This document shows positions 43,143-52,853 of a stretch of DNA of 64,000 nucleotides, piece by piece; the first letter of the stretch is position 1, and every line of letters starts with the position of its first letter. This stretch comes from Chitinivibrionales bacterium (lineage in GTDB: Bacteria > Fibrobacterota > Chitinivibrionia > Chitinivibrionales > WJKA01): positions 124,001 to 188,000 of the forward strand of contig WJLW01000019.1 of NCBI GenBank assembly GCA_014728295.1, read 5' to 3'. Below the pieces are notes generated by a model. That model saw only the letters and a list, made by a program, of their open reading frames with translations. It made no database searches and was not told the origin of the DNA. A program made the position numbers and the translations under genes.

Positions 43143-45263
43143 TCAGGTTTGCGTTCCGGGCAATGATAAAATCACCCGCGTACCCTGCCCCTCACGCGAA
43201 TGGAAATCGATGCTGCCGTTGTGCCGCTTGACGATATTATAGGTTACCGACAGTCCTATGCCGGTACCGCCTGTGTCGCGCTTGGTGGTAAAAAAGGGAT
43301 CAAATATTTTGCTCATATTATTCTGCGTAATTCCAATGCCCTCATCAATGACTTCGATAGTCACATTGCCACCGCGCGCATCCCGGGATGAAAGCACTTT
43401 AATAACCTGATTCTCATTTGACAATGCCTGGCAAGCATTGGTAAGCAGGTTGATCATCACCTGTTGCAACTGCTGGAAATTTCCCCGGATGCGGGGAATG
43501 TCATTGTGCAGTGAGTACTCGAATCTGACCGTGGATTTTTTGAGCAGGTTGCTCACCATTGAGATGGACGATTCGACGACACGGTTGACGTCAACGAGTT
43601 CGCCGAGGTAGCCTTCGTCTTTGCGGCTGAAATCTTTCAGGTCCTTTACAATGCGTGCAATGCGGGAACTGCCGTCGGCAATGCCGCTCAGCATTTTTTG
43701 CAGATTCGGCTTGGCCAACGTGTAGGGCAGGCCGCCCAGTGTTTGCGAAGGATGAGCAGCAAAATACTCGTCCAGAATAGGCCAGATTTCCTTGAAAACC
43801 AGGCTGATATTACCGGCACCCATGGAAATCGACATATTGGGATTGTTGACCTCGTGCGCGACACCCGAAACCAGTATGCCCAACGAAGCCATCTTGTCTG
43901 CCTGTAACAATTGTTGCTGATGCTGCAATTCTTTTTCCGCCGCTTCCTTGAGTTCGGTTATATCGGTGGCAATGCCGGCAAAACGATAAACTTCATTGCG
44001 CCGGTTCTGAATGGGAAAGCTGCGGACATGCACCCAGCGCAGCGCTCCATCGGGCCTTACCAGCCTGTATTCTTCATTGAATGATCGCGCCAGGCTAAAT
44101 TGCCGGTCCCGGAAACGGGACTTTTTGTCGTCGGGATGGATTCTTTTATTCCAGGATGTATAGTCCCGGTAAATCGCCTCTCGAGGCAATTCCCACATTT
44201 TTTCGAAAGCCGGATTGATATACAGGATAGCGCCGGTATGCGCATCCACCAACCAGAATACTTCGCGCAGGTTTTCGGCTATTTGTCGAAATCTGTCCTC
44301 ACTCTCCTTTAGAGCACGTTCGGCTTTCTTGCGCTCGGTGATATCTTCCCCCGATGAGAGCAACCCCGTTACCCTGCCTTCCAGATCGCGCAGCAAGCTG
44401 TTATGCCAGGCAATCATGCGCAGATTACCGCTACGGGTCAGTACCGAATTTTCAAAATATTCGGGGGCCCCGTCATCCCGGTCAAGCAGCCGCCGTGAAA
44501 CACGCCTGATCTCGGATCGGCTGGGAGAGGGGATGCAGGTATCAAACCAGTTTTCCCCCAGGATATCGCTCTCTTCATACCCGAGGACCTCGCCCCCCTT
44601 TCTGTTGATCATCGTTATCGTGCCCTCACCGTCAAGTGCAACGAGCATGACTCCGGCAATATCCAGATATTGTTGTGCGCGATCTTTTTCTCTGCGCAAT
44701 ACGCCCTCGGCTTTTTTGCGCGCTTCTACTTCCTGGGTGAGCTGCGCGTTGGCCCCGGCAAGCTCGCGCGTGCGGCTTATCACCTTTTGCTCGAGTGTAT
44801 CACGTTCCTCACGCAGTTGATCGTGCAGTTCCTTGATGCGCAGGACGGTATTCAACCGGATAAGCAGGTTCTGCTTCTCAACCGGCTTGGTCAGATAATC
44901 GTCGCAGCCCACATTGAATCCATGCAGGCGATCCTCGGTCGTAATGTTCATGCCGGTGAGCAAAACAACCGGAATATACGGCAACGAAGTAGTGTGACGA
45001 ATGCGACTGCAGACTTCGTATCCGTCAATGTCCGGCATATTGATGTCGAGCAATACGGCATCCGGCACCTCGGCATTGACTACCTCGAGTGCCGCTTCAC
45101 CATTGGGCGCCGTGAGCACTATATAGGAAGGATTGTCCCTTTGAATGATCCGGCAAATGACATTGAGGGTGATATCCTCATCATCTACAACCAGCACTTT
45201 TTTCAAAATAGCCTTCTCCCGCATCAGATTGAATCGGTCATTTACGCGGGGCAAATGCCCCAT
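43143..45263 (-). CDS. REC-PAS-PAS hybrid histidine kinase
   Basis: The 706-residue protein starts with a receiver (KKVLVVDDEDITLNVICRII; LLDINMPDIDGYEV). A coiled coil (about 130-190) and two PAS domains with PAC motifs follow. The kinase has the phospho-accepting His in SGVAHEVNNP, an N box, and the G1/G2 motifs DEGIGI and GGTGIGLS. There is no membrane segment, so it is cytoplasmic. A perfect GGGGC-AAAT-GCCCC palindrome overlaps the start codon. Confidence 0.93.
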   Translation of the reverse strand: MGHLPRVNDRFNLMREKAILKKVLVVDDEDITLNVICRIIQRDNPSYIVLTAPNGEAALEVVNAEVPDAVLLDINMPDIDGYEVCSRIRHTTSLPYIPVVLLTGMNITTEDRLHGFNVGCDDYLTKPVEKQNLLIRLNTVLRIKELHDQLREERDTLEQKVISRTRELAGANAQLTQEVEARKKAEGVLRREKDRAQQYLDIAGVMLVALDGEGTITMINRKGGEVLGYEESDILGENWFDTCIPSPSRSEIRRVSRRLLDRDDGAPEYFENSVLTRSGNLRMIAWHNSLLRDLEGRVTGLLSSGEDITERKKAERALKESEDRFRQIAENLREVFWLVDAHTGAILYINPAFEKMWELPREAIYRDYTSWNKRIHPDDKKSRFRDRQFSLARSFNEEYRLVRPDGALRWVHVRSFPIQNRRNEVYRFAGIATDITELKEAAEKELQHQQQLLQADKMASLGILVSGVAHEVNNPNMSISMGAGNISLVFKEIWPILDEYFAAHPSQTLGGLPYTLAKPNLQKMLSGIADGSSRIARIVKDLKDFSRKDEGYLGELVDVNRVVESSISMVSNLLKKSTVRFEYSLHNDIPRIRGNFQQLQQVMINLLTNACQALSNENQVIKVLSSRDARGGNVTIEVIDEGIGITQNNMSKIFDPFFTTKRDTGGTGIGLSVTYNIVKRHNGSIDFHSREGQGTRVILSLPGTQT

Positions 45264-45327
45264 GCCACAAACAGCAGCAGCTCAACGCGACCTGGTAAAA
45301 ATAGCATAGCGGCGCAAAAAGGGATTG

Positions 45328-47673
45328 CTAAAGAAAGGCACTCACGGTATCTTTGAGAAGAGCAGCATTGACCGGTTTGGGAATATAAGCATCCATTCCG
45401 GCTTGTAAACATTCGGTTTCTTCGGCATTGGCCGTAACGCCCAGCACCGGAACCTGATAGCGCTCCTGCTGCAATGCTTTTATTTTTTTAGTCGCCGTCA
45501 AGCCGTCCATAACCGGCATTTGCACATCCATCAATATTGCATCGAAACGCTGCTGCCGGTAGTGTTCAACAGCTTCGAGGCCGTTCTCGGCAACCACGAC
45601 TTCGGCGTCGGCCTTTTGCAGCAATTTGCAGAGCACGAGACGGTTGAGCTTATTGTCTTCCACCACCAGAATTTTTTTTCCTGCCAGGGCATTGACGGCG
45701 CCGGCCGACCCTACCCCTTTGAGACGGAGGTTCACCGTAACCTGCGTACCTGTGCCTTCGGTAGACTCGATGAACAGCGCTCCCCCCATAAGATCGAGCA
45801 GGTGCTTGGTTACCGTCAGGCCAATGCCCAGGCCCTCGAACGGTCTGGTAAATGAGCTGTGCTGCGGGCCAAACGAACGTAGAATCTCATCGACGTGCTC
45901 TTGTGACATGCCAATGCCGGTATCGGTAACGCGTACGGCGACATCATAGCCCGAGTCGACCTGACTGGCCGAAATGGCAATGGTCACGCGGCCGGATTCG
46001 GTAAATTTGATGGCATTTTCAACCAGTGTTATAAGCATTTGCATAATGCGGCTTCGATCGCCCTCGAGCTTCTCGGGGACGTTTTTGTCAACATCGAGTT
46101 CAATGGCGAGCTTTTTCACCTCCGCATCCTGCCCGCAGGCTGCAACAACTTCGCCGGCAGCCTGCGCGAAATTGAACACCGCCCGGTGAATGGTGAGTTC
46201 ACCATTTTCATAGGCAGCAAAGTCAAGCACGTTATTGGTGGTTGCCGCCAGTCTTCTCGATGCTTTCAGTATCGCATCTGCATGTTGAGCGCAATCGCAA
46301 TGCTCTGCCGCGGAACGGATCATACGAGCCGGAACGTCGATACAATTCAGCGGCGTGCGAAATTCGTGCGCCATGGTTTTGAGGAAGCTGGATTTTGCCT
46401 CATCGGCAGCTTCGGCATGCGCCTTGGCCTTCTCAAGCGCGTCGTTTCGTTGCTGCAAAGCCTGTGACTGCTGCCTGAGACCGGACAGCAATAGGCCACG
46501 CTCTTTCGCCAGAATCAGAATAATCGCCAGCTCAAGCGCCAGGTAGCCATACGGCAGTTGCCAGGTGAAGGGACTGATCGCATTTGACAAATAATACATG
46601 TCGTGCAGACTGGCTACCACCACCATTGAAAATGCCGTGAAAAGCCCGATTTGCGAAAGTGAACGATTCTTCCAGACGGAAAACGCCAGCAAGGCAAATA
46701 CACCGATTACCGAAGGGGTTATGAGAAACACCTGGCTGTAATAGAATATGCCGTAAACGTTTGCTTTGCTGTTCTGCAATAACAGCACCATACTGAAGCC
46801 TGCACCAACAATGGCCACAAAATATTTGATAATCCTGACACGGTACAGCAGCCTGGTGAACTCCATAGCAAAAAAGAGAAACGAAACAGCGCTCAACGTA
46901 AGCCCGATGCGCGACAGTTTCAGCAACAATGTCTGGAATGTCAATGCATTATGATTGATGGTAAAATGCACAAAGCCCAGCGCAATAAAAAAGGACGTTA
47001 GAGCAAAGTACAGATAATTCCGGTCTGTGCCTTCACCGGTGATAAACAGCGATAGGTAGAGAATCCCCACCATCAATGAGAGAACACTGAATGCAAGTAT
47101 GCCGTAAAAGCATATCAGATTGCGCCAGAATGCAGCAGCATAGGCTTTTTCGTAGGTAGTGATATAGATTTGCGGTAATGCAGTCTTTTCGCCACGCGGA
47201 TAAATGATAGCAGCCAGGCTGTTGGACTTACCGTTATCGTGAATTGCGCACGCCGGCGCTGTCACGCAATGAGCATAATTGGACTGGGAGTTATAGACAT
47301 TTTCCCACAATCCGAATTGATACACTTTGTGCCCGTTCAGATACAACTCCAGAGGATAGTCGATCGGCCCGATAACAAAAGCCTTATCCTTTCCCGCCAG
47401 CATCGCCGGCACCCTGAATGCGGTCAGAAAAGACATCGGTCCTGCGGCTTCCGGCGCGTATTCGGGCAATCGATCACGGGAATAATGTTCTGCCAGCAAA
47501 GCACCGGCCGCTGGTTTCGCCGCCGCGCCAACATGCTTTCCTTTGTAAATGCTCCACTCAGATAATGGTACTTTCTCTGCGCTGTCCCGGGATGTACAGG
47601 CATTCAGCAGCAGGCACCCCGGCAGAAAAAGCAACAAAAAGGACAGACTTCTCTTCTTTAACGCAAGCTGCAT
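45328..47673 (-). CDS. 7TMR-DISM hybrid histidine kinase with receiver domain
   Basis: The 781-residue sensor begins with a lipoprotein-like signal (LLLNAC) and a periplasmic region (about 30-170). Seven membrane helices of the 7TMR-DISM type follow (about 180-390). Next come a coiled coil, a HisKA domain (MAHEFRTPLN), the ATPase (DTGIGMS; GLGIGLTVTKHLLD) and a C-terminal receiver (KILVVEDNKLNRLV; ILMDVQMPVMDGLTA). It should sense an external, perhaps carbohydrate, ligand. It is the first gene of the signalling run, with AGGAG before the ATG. Confidence 0.93.
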   Translation of the reverse strand: MQLALKKRSLSFLLLFLPGCLLLNACTSRDSAEKVPLSEWSIYKGKHVGAAAKPAAGALLAEHYSRDRLPEYAPEAAGPMSFLTAFRVPAMLAGKDKAFVIGPIDYPLELYLNGHKVYQFGLWENVYNSQSNYAHCVTAPACAIHDNGKSNSLAAIIYPRGEKTALPQIYITTYEKAYAAAFWRNLICFYGILAFSVLSLMVGILYLSLFITGEGTDRNYLYFALTSFFIALGFVHFTINHNALTFQTLLLKLSRIGLTLSAVSFLFFAMEFTRLLYRVRIIKYFVAIVGAGFSMVLLLQNSKANVYGIFYYSQVFLITPSVIGVFALLAFSVWKNRSLSQIGLFTAFSMVVVASLHDMYYLSNAISPFTWQLPYGYLALELAIILILAKERGLLLSGLRQQSQALQQRNDALEKAKAHAEAADEAKSSFLKTMAHEFRTPLNCIDVPARMIRSAAEHCDCAQHADAILKASRRLAATTNNVLDFAAYENGELTIHRAVFNFAQAAGEVVAACGQDAEVKKLAIELDVDKNVPEKLEGDRSRIMQMLITLVENAIKFTESGRVTIAISASQVDSGYDVAVRVTDTGIGMSQEHVDEILRSFGPQHSSFTRPFEGLGIGLTVTKHLLDLMGGALFIESTEGTGTQVTVNLRLKGVGSAGAVNALAGKKILVVEDNKLNRLVLCKLLQKADAEVVVAENGLEAVEHYRQQRFDAILMDVQMPVMDGLTATKKIKALQQERYQVPVLGVTANAEETECLQAGMDAYIPKPVNAALLKDTVSAFL

Positions 47674-47973
47674 GAGTCTCCTGTGTACTTTACCTATTCA
47701 ATCTGGGAGGGATGAATTCCCCGGCATCAGCAATTAATGTCTAATTATACAATGCAAGAGTCAACAGAAGAAGTAAAAAAAATAACGCATCTGGCGGGAA
47801 GAGCAGAGCGGTCTTCCTCGAGCAAGGAAGGCCGGCGGTGCATATGGCAGAAGGGCAAAAGGGATTGGTTAACCTACTTCAGGCATCACTTTAAAGGTGA
47901 CAATGTCGTTTAGAAAAAACAATTGTGCCGCTATTAGTAATTCATTGATATTGCGTCAGCTACATACATTTGT

Positions 47974-48133
47974 CGCTCAAAACGTGCGTGATGAATTCCG
48001 AATCTGTAGCGTAATGATACACGCATTGCTACGCCAGCTCGTTTGGCCCGTATCAATACGCAACAGATCACTCAACCCGGAGGCCATTATTGTCACAACA
48101 TTCTTATACTAAACAATTTGCACGTTTTGAGCG
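47974..48133. repeat. Long-range 14-bp inverted repeat in a gene-free stretch
   Basis: CGCTCAAAACGTGC (47974-47987) and its exact complement GCACGTTTTGAGCG (48120-48133) are 132 bases apart. The gene-free stretch 47674-48228 holds no coding frame I can support; a smaller hairpin (CTTCCT...AGGAAG) lies near 47815-47832. Confidence 0.6.
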
Positions 48134-48228
48134 CATTCCTGCAAGCGACTCAAAATGATACATTGCCACAAAAAAACTCCGCTTTCAATTAGGAAGGAGG
48201 TAATTGGCAATCTGCCGATTCCCCCCGA

Positions 48229-49092
48229 TCAGAAATTCCACGTCCGGGTAATAGAGAAGGCAATGGCCGGCTTCGCAGGATCCGCGCCTCCCGCCACAAT
48301 ACCGTCAGTAGCAATATATTTTGAAGTTGAGGCAAGTAGCGCGAAGGTGTGGCGATAGGTAGCGATTTTTACACCGAACCCATAGTAGGGATATTCGGTT
48401 GCGAATCCCGCCAGCGGCTGCAGAAACTCGCCGGTCAAACTGAACGTATTGGTAATCCGCACGTTGGCTATTACCGGAAGGGCGACGCTGTGATCTGCAT
48501 CCGAGGCAAATTTGCCGGTATATGTTGAATTGCTGTGGGCAATCATGCCGGTTGACAGATACAATCTCTCCAGCAAACTTCTGCCGATCATGGCGATGCC
48601 GAAAAACCCCGATGCGTCATCTCTATCCTGCTGCACGAACCAGTCTACTCCCGCAGCAACGGATGCATCCACGTAAAAGCGGTCTTCGGTCAACACAATA
48701 AAACGAACGTCAAACTCATACGTATCGAATGGGTCAAGTTCGTCGGCCGTCCGGATTATCCCGAAGTCAAGAATGCCGAACAAACCGTAACGCAGGCCAA
48801 GTGAGACTTTAACGCCATTATCAAATCCGAAATACGAGTGAAACGGATCATCCAGAAATGAAGTGAGTACCCGGTGATCAATAGCGAACAGCAGCGAATT
48901 GTGACGCACCGCCCGCGGCAATCGCAAGCCAAATCCTCGTTCCGGATAAGCATGGACGTCGGGATCGATCACCAGCGCATCTTCTGCTGGAACCAAGGAC
49001 CAGAACATCATTCCGGCCAGCACTATTCCCCGCATTACTCGCTGCGCCCGCAAGGCTGGCTCGTTTGCGGGATCAATTTCATTGTGCGGCAT
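48229..49092 (-). CDS. Outer-membrane beta-barrel protein (DUF5777-like)
   Basis: The 287-residue protein has an N-terminal export segment (about residues 18-36, ending PAEDA). A run of alternating amphipathic strands follows (LLFAIDHRVLTSFLDDPFHS; VSLGLRYGLFGILDFGIIRT) and the end is aromatic, SITRTWNF, as in barrels. The content resembles the DUF5777 family, which is often encoded beside cytochromes. Its ATG shares a base with the cytochrome stop (TGATG), so the two are coupled and probably work together. Confidence 0.75.
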   Translation of the reverse strand: MPHNEIDPANEPALRAQRVMRGIVLAGMMFWSLVPAEDALVIDPDVHAYPERGFGLRLPRAVRHNSLLFAIDHRVLTSFLDDPFHSYFGFDNGVKVSLGLRYGLFGILDFGIIRTADELDPFDTYEFDVRFIVLTEDRFYVDASVAAGVDWFVQQDRDDASGFFGIAMIGRSLLERLYLSTGMIAHSNSTYTGKFASDADHSVALPVIANVRITNTFSLTGEFLQPLAGFATEYPYYGFGVKIATYRHTFALLASTSKYIATDGIVAGGADPAKPAIAFSITRTWNF

Positions 49093-49457
49093 CAGTTGGT
49101 CACTTTCTGCGCGAATTCAAGGAGGACATCCCGCTCGGATTGGGTGATCTCGTTTGCCTGGGTCGAGCCGGCGAGAGGCATTGTGCCGTTTTCAACTCGG
49201 GTTTGAATTGGTGATGCCACGGCAGAAACACCGGCGAAACTACTTAATGGAGTAACTCCGCCTGAAGCATGCCGGCCGCGATGACACGAAACACACCGTG
49301 CATCAAACACTGCTTTGGCCGAATCAGTATAAAATTGTTGCGCCTCGTCAGTGCCGTTTCCCGGTGCGGTCGGTTCATCCTTTTCCGCACAACCCCAAGC
49401 AAACAAAACCGAGACGATGGTCATACCTGCTATAGATGCGCAAACACCGACTTTCAT
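49092..49457 (-). CDS. Cytochrome c-type lipoprotein
   Basis: The 121-residue protein has a lipoprotein signal (VLFAWGCAEKD) and a single heme-binding motif CVSCH near residue 55. A Met in TMPLAGST near residue 92 is a plausible second ligand. It is a small class I-like heme domain held at the membrane. GAGGG precedes the ATG. Confidence 0.82.
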   Translation of the reverse strand: MKVGVCASIAGMTIVSVLFAWGCAEKDEPTAPGNGTDEAQQFYTDSAKAVFDARCVSCHRGRHASGGVTPLSSFAGVSAVASPIQTRVENGTMPLAGSTQANEITQSERDVLLEFAQKVTN

Positions 49458-49572
49458 TCGGCCCTCTATTGTGTAGAGAAGTTAGGCTACTTTTTTAAGA
49501 TACATCAGAAATTGCCGATGCGGGCAAGCCTAAATATGTCGAGTAGTACCCTGTCGTCTTACAAGATACTTC

Positions 49573-49701
49573 GCCCCAGCACGCGGCAAACAGCTTTTTA
49601 TCAGCAATGCAGATGCGAACACGGTTGACATTCTGGACATCTCCAACCCGGCAATTGCCGTTGAAGCCGATCCCAAGCAGGATCCGGCTTTTGAAGGGTA
49701 G
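49573..49701 (+). pseudogene. C-terminal remnant of an LVIVD-repeat-like protein
   Basis: The frame reads ARGKQLFISNADANTVDILD, then ISNPAIAVEADPKQDPAFEG and a stop. The pattern LFISN..ANTVDILDISNPA is typical of LVIVD/choice-of-anchor beta-propeller proteins of the cell surface. Upstream the frame loses any resemblance and has no start codon with a ribosome-binding site, so only the last blade remains. Confidence 0.5.
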
Positions 49702-49752
49702 CAGCAGCCGGATGAAAATTAAGAATAGCCCTATGCAGCATTAATAACACAC

Positions 49753-49802
49753 GCTCTTGCACAAGAGCCGTCCCGTCGATCTGCGCAGATCGGCGGGATT
49801 AT
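49753..49802 (+). terminator. Tandem hairpins ending the LVIVD remnant
   Basis: The first is GCTCTTG-CA-CAAGAGC (49753-49768). The second, at 49772-49797, is CCCG plus the perfect 16-base palindrome CGATCTGCGCAGATCG plus CGGG, followed by ATTATTAT. They lie about 50 bases after the remnant's stop. The rest of the gap to 50029 shows no gene. Confidence 0.6.
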
Positions 49803-50029
49803 TATGGAGTAGAAAAGCAGTCCGCATTGCATTTTTGCAGCCTGCAAAACGAACTGCCTGTTTGGAAAGTTCATCCTGGATCTTCAGATCGTATACCAGC
49901 CTCCTTTCCACGCTTAAGGTTCAACATAAACAACATACCAAAACGGAATGTGCATTCACCAGTAGAACGCATGCAGGAGAAGGAGTGTTACACGTACGAA
50001 GCTTAGTGTGCGTACGTCGCTATGCTATT

Positions 50030-50959
50030 TCATTGCGACACGTTTATTTTCGTCGGCCTCACCATGATGTTTGCAGCGTGCAGAAAATCAACCGAACGGC
50101 CGGTAAGCGAATAGTGCTCACCCCGCAACTGTGCAGTGAGATTGCGATGATTCAAAATCGGCCGTACAGGCGCATTCACAATCTTTACCGATTCGTCACC
50201 GGTGCGTTGCGTAACGCTAGCTGTAGCTGCCTTATAGTGCCCCATACTGTCGGGCGGAAAACGCTGCAGCGTCTTTGCGGCCGTGCGTTGCAGGTACAGA
50301 GCCAGATTTGGATCGAGGGTATAATGATAGGTAATTCCTTCCGGCGACATGTTTATGAAATAGCCGAAGAACATGCAGGTTATCAGGTACGTTGCACCGT
50401 GACCGGGATGCTTGTTGTCGGTGAACAGCTCCATTTGCGGCCATTCCCGGCGCACCGTATCAAATGCCCTGCCAACCGAAACTACGGGAACCTGCAGCTC
50501 ACGCGCCAGTGAATCGTAAGCCGCCGCAACAGTATCGATCATGTTTATATTGTCTTTATAGGCCCAGGTCATGAACAGTACCATTTCCTTGTGTGCCGTA
50601 TCGGTAATCAGCTTATGCAGCAGCCGACCATACGTGAAAAACTCGTCGATATCTCCGATTGTCTCATAGCTATGACTCTGTACGATCACAAAGTCTGCAA
50701 TGGAATTGACAATCGAATCTCTTGATTCGGCGCTGGTGTAGTGATATTTGAAATCCTGCCCGCCCATCGTGCGGCGTGAAGCATGCAGCTCATTGGTCAA
50801 TTGAGTCGCGGCAGCCATTTGGTTGAAGTGAAAATCGATACCGTTATTATAATGGGTAAAGCTGTTGCCGACAAAGAGGATGCTGCTTGCGGCGAGCAAG
50901 TTCAAGTGCACCCCCAGCGCCATTATCGAACCGACAGCAATGCTTCTTGCGTATTTCAT
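50030..50959 (-). CDS. Secreted SGNH-hydrolase-like protein
   Basis: The 309-residue protein has a signal peptide (ends about LNLLAAS) and the SGNH block I serine motif ILFVGNSFTHYNNG. IADFVIVQSHSYE is block III-like, and DNKHPGHGATYLIT holds the catalytic Asp-His pair. Such enzymes remove acyl groups from glycans or lipids. About 60 extra C-terminal residues are unassigned. GAGGT precedes the ATG. Confidence 0.8.
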   Translation of the reverse strand: MKYARSIAVGSIMALGVHLNLLAASSILFVGNSFTHYNNGIDFHFNQMAAATQLTNELHASRRTMGGQDFKYHYTSAESRDSIVNSIADFVIVQSHSYETIGDIDEFFTYGRLLHKLITDTAHKEMVLFMTWAYKDNINMIDTVAAAYDSLARELQVPVVSVGRAFDTVRREWPQMELFTDNKHPGHGATYLITCMFFGYFINMSPEGITYHYTLDPNLALYLQRTAAKTLQRFPPDSMGHYKAATASVTQRTGDESVKIVNAPVRPILNHRNLTAQLRGEHYSLTGRSVDFLHAANIMVRPTKINVSQ

Positions 50960-51092
50960 ATTTTAACCTCAAACTCAACGTTTCGCGACAATCGCCGGCA
51001 CCCATTATTAGTCTGCGCAGCGTTCGGATTATGACAGTGCAGCCAGCTTTTGCAGCAAGGCGCCTCACAATTATGGGCCGCATCGAAATAAA

Positions 51093-51117
51093 AAAACGGA
51101 AATGCCGTTTCCGTTTT
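51093..51117. terminator. Bidirectional terminator between divergent genes
   Basis: AAAACGGAAA-TGCCG-TTTCCGTTTT is a perfect 10-bp stem with a T-run on both strands (seven T's in the minus direction). It stands between two genes that diverge, so it cannot end either of them. Confidence 0.8.
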
Positions 51118-51250
51118 CCGGCAAGTGACCCGGAATCCCTTTTTGCAGGCCATACGCGGCGGTTTCATCGGTGTTCTCCGGAGGGTTTAATTTTTTTAAG
51201 CAATAGCTGACCGTCAATTATTTTATGCTTTTTATAGAATAGCAAATTTC

Positions 51251-52849
51251 ATGCACATACTACTGACTCTCTTTGAAAATTCCTATTTTCTGCTGTTTTT
51301 TATCATCTTTACCGGTACCCTGATCGGCAAGATATCGCTCAAGGGATTCACGCTTAATGCCTCAGCGGTGCTTTTTGTTGCTCTGCTGCTTGGTCACATG
51401 GGTTACTGGCTTCCGGCTGATTTTCAGAAAATCGGTCTGGTTTTTTTCATTTTCACTATCGGGATTCAAAATGGCGCCGGATTTTTTGAATCCTTCAAGG
51501 AACGCGGCGCTCAGGCATTTATCGTCGTTGCCGCCATATTTATCTCCGGCGCAGGAGCGGCGGTCGGCTTATCCTATGCGCTTAGCATCGATCCCGCCAT
51601 GGCGGTCGGTCTGTTCACCGGAGCCCTGACCAGCACACCGGGGCTTGCCGCCGCTATCGAAAGCACCGGTTCACCGCTGGCCTCTATCGGCTATGGAATC
51701 GCCTATCCTTTCGGCGTTATCGGCGTCATTCTCTTTGTGCGTCTGCTGCCGCGCCTGCTGAACATTGACCTGCAGGATGAGCTGCGCGCATCGTCGGAAG
51801 CCGTCTTCCGCAAATACCCCGAAGTGCTGCAACAGAACTATGTCGTAGAGAATGCGGGCATCGAGGGCAAATCAATCGGCCGGCTCAAGATCCAGAGCAT
51901 GACCGGCGCCAACATCTCACGTGTGAAGCACGGGCCGGAGTTGATCGTGCCCACGGCCAGAACCATCCTGCACACCGGCGACCTGGTCAAAGCTGTCGGT
52001 ACACCCGACGCTCTCGAAAAGGTCGAGGTTCTGCTGGGCAAAAAGGTCGATCTGAAAATCCCGCTTGACAAGCAGAACGAAAGCCGGCTGGTGCTGGTGA
52101 CCAACAAGCATGCGGTGAACAAAACGCTTGCCCAGCTTAATTTGCAGGAAACGTGCAACGCGACGATCACGCGCATACGCCGCAGCGGTATCGACATCTC
52201 TCCCGGTCCCGACAGCGTAATCAAATTCGGTGACAAACTGATGGTCGTGTGCAGCAAAGAAGAGATGAAGATCGCAACCAAAATCCTGGGAAACGAAGTC
52301 AAGCGTCTCTCGGAAACCGACTTCCTGCCCGTAGCCGCCGGCATAACCCTGGGCATTGCGCTGGGCTCGATTGAACTTCCCTTCTTCGGCTTAGCCACTT
52401 TCAGGCTGGGCCTGACGGGCGGCGTACTGATTACCGCCCTGGTGCTGAGCTACATCGGCAAGACCGGACCCATCATCTGGACGTTGTCGGGCGCATCAAA
52501 CCAGGCCCTGCGCAAACTGGGACTGCTGCTTTTTCTTGCAACAGTCGGAACGAATGCCGGTAAAAATCTGGCGCAAACCCTTACCGAGTCCGGGCTACAA
52601 TTGATTTTATCGGCTCTGCTCATCACTGCCCTGCCGATGATTCTTGCGGTGCTGGTCGGGCGCGTGATCTTCAAAGTCCCCTTCCTCACCTTTCTGGGAA
52701 TACTTACCGGCGGCATGACCTCGACCCCCGGCTTGTCGGCTGCAAATTCTATTGTCGATTCCGACGATGTTAATCTGGCCTATGCAACCGTCTACCCAAT
52801 TGCCCTGGCGATGATGATTCTATCTACGCAACTGCTGGGACAGCTTTGA
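51251..52849 (+). CDS. AspT/YidE-family membrane transporter with two RCK-C domains
   Basis: The 532-residue protein has two five-helix membrane halves (about 1-170 and 355-530). Each carries the repeat motif TGALTSTPGLAAA or TGGMTSTPGLSAA. Two TrkA-C/RCK-C ligand domains lie between them (about 195-345; NAGIEGKSIGRLKIQSMTGA). This is the aspartate:alanine exchanger family; members move small acids across the inner membrane. The ribosome-binding site is weak. The dispersed repeat begins 5 bases after the stop. Confidence 0.93.
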   Translation: MHILLTLFENSYFLLFFIIFTGTLIGKISLKGFTLNASAVLFVALLLGHMGYWLPADFQKIGLVFFIFTIGIQNGAGFFESFKERGAQAFIVVAAIFISGAGAAVGLSYALSIDPAMAVGLFTGALTSTPGLAAAIESTGSPLASIGYGIAYPFGVIGVILFVRLLPRLLNIDLQDELRASSEAVFRKYPEVLQQNYVVENAGIEGKSIGRLKIQSMTGANISRVKHGPELIVPTARTILHTGDLVKAVGTPDALEKVEVLLGKKVDLKIPLDKQNESRLVLVTNKHAVNKTLAQLNLQETCNATITRIRRSGIDISPGPDSVIKFGDKLMVVCSKEEMKIATKILGNEVKRLSETDFLPVAAGITLGIALGSIELPFFGLATFRLGLTGGVLITALVLSYIGKTGPIIWTLSGASNQALRKLGLLLFLATVGTNAGKNLAQTLTESGLQLILSALLITALPMILAVLVGRVIFKVPFLTFLGILTGGMTSTPGLSAANSIVDSDDVNLAYATVYPIALAMMILSTQLLGQL

Positions 52850-52853
52850 TGTC

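Noticed and set aside
49757..50512. 251-codon plus-strand frame across the terminator hairpins and SGNH gene
   Set aside because: Its first half is the hairpin region and its second half is antisense to a conserved hydrolase.
51090..51240. Known riboswitch classes upstream of the divergent genes
   Set aside because: I compared the minus-strand sequence with c-di-GMP, TPP, fluoride, glycine and ZTP core motifs and found no convincing match.
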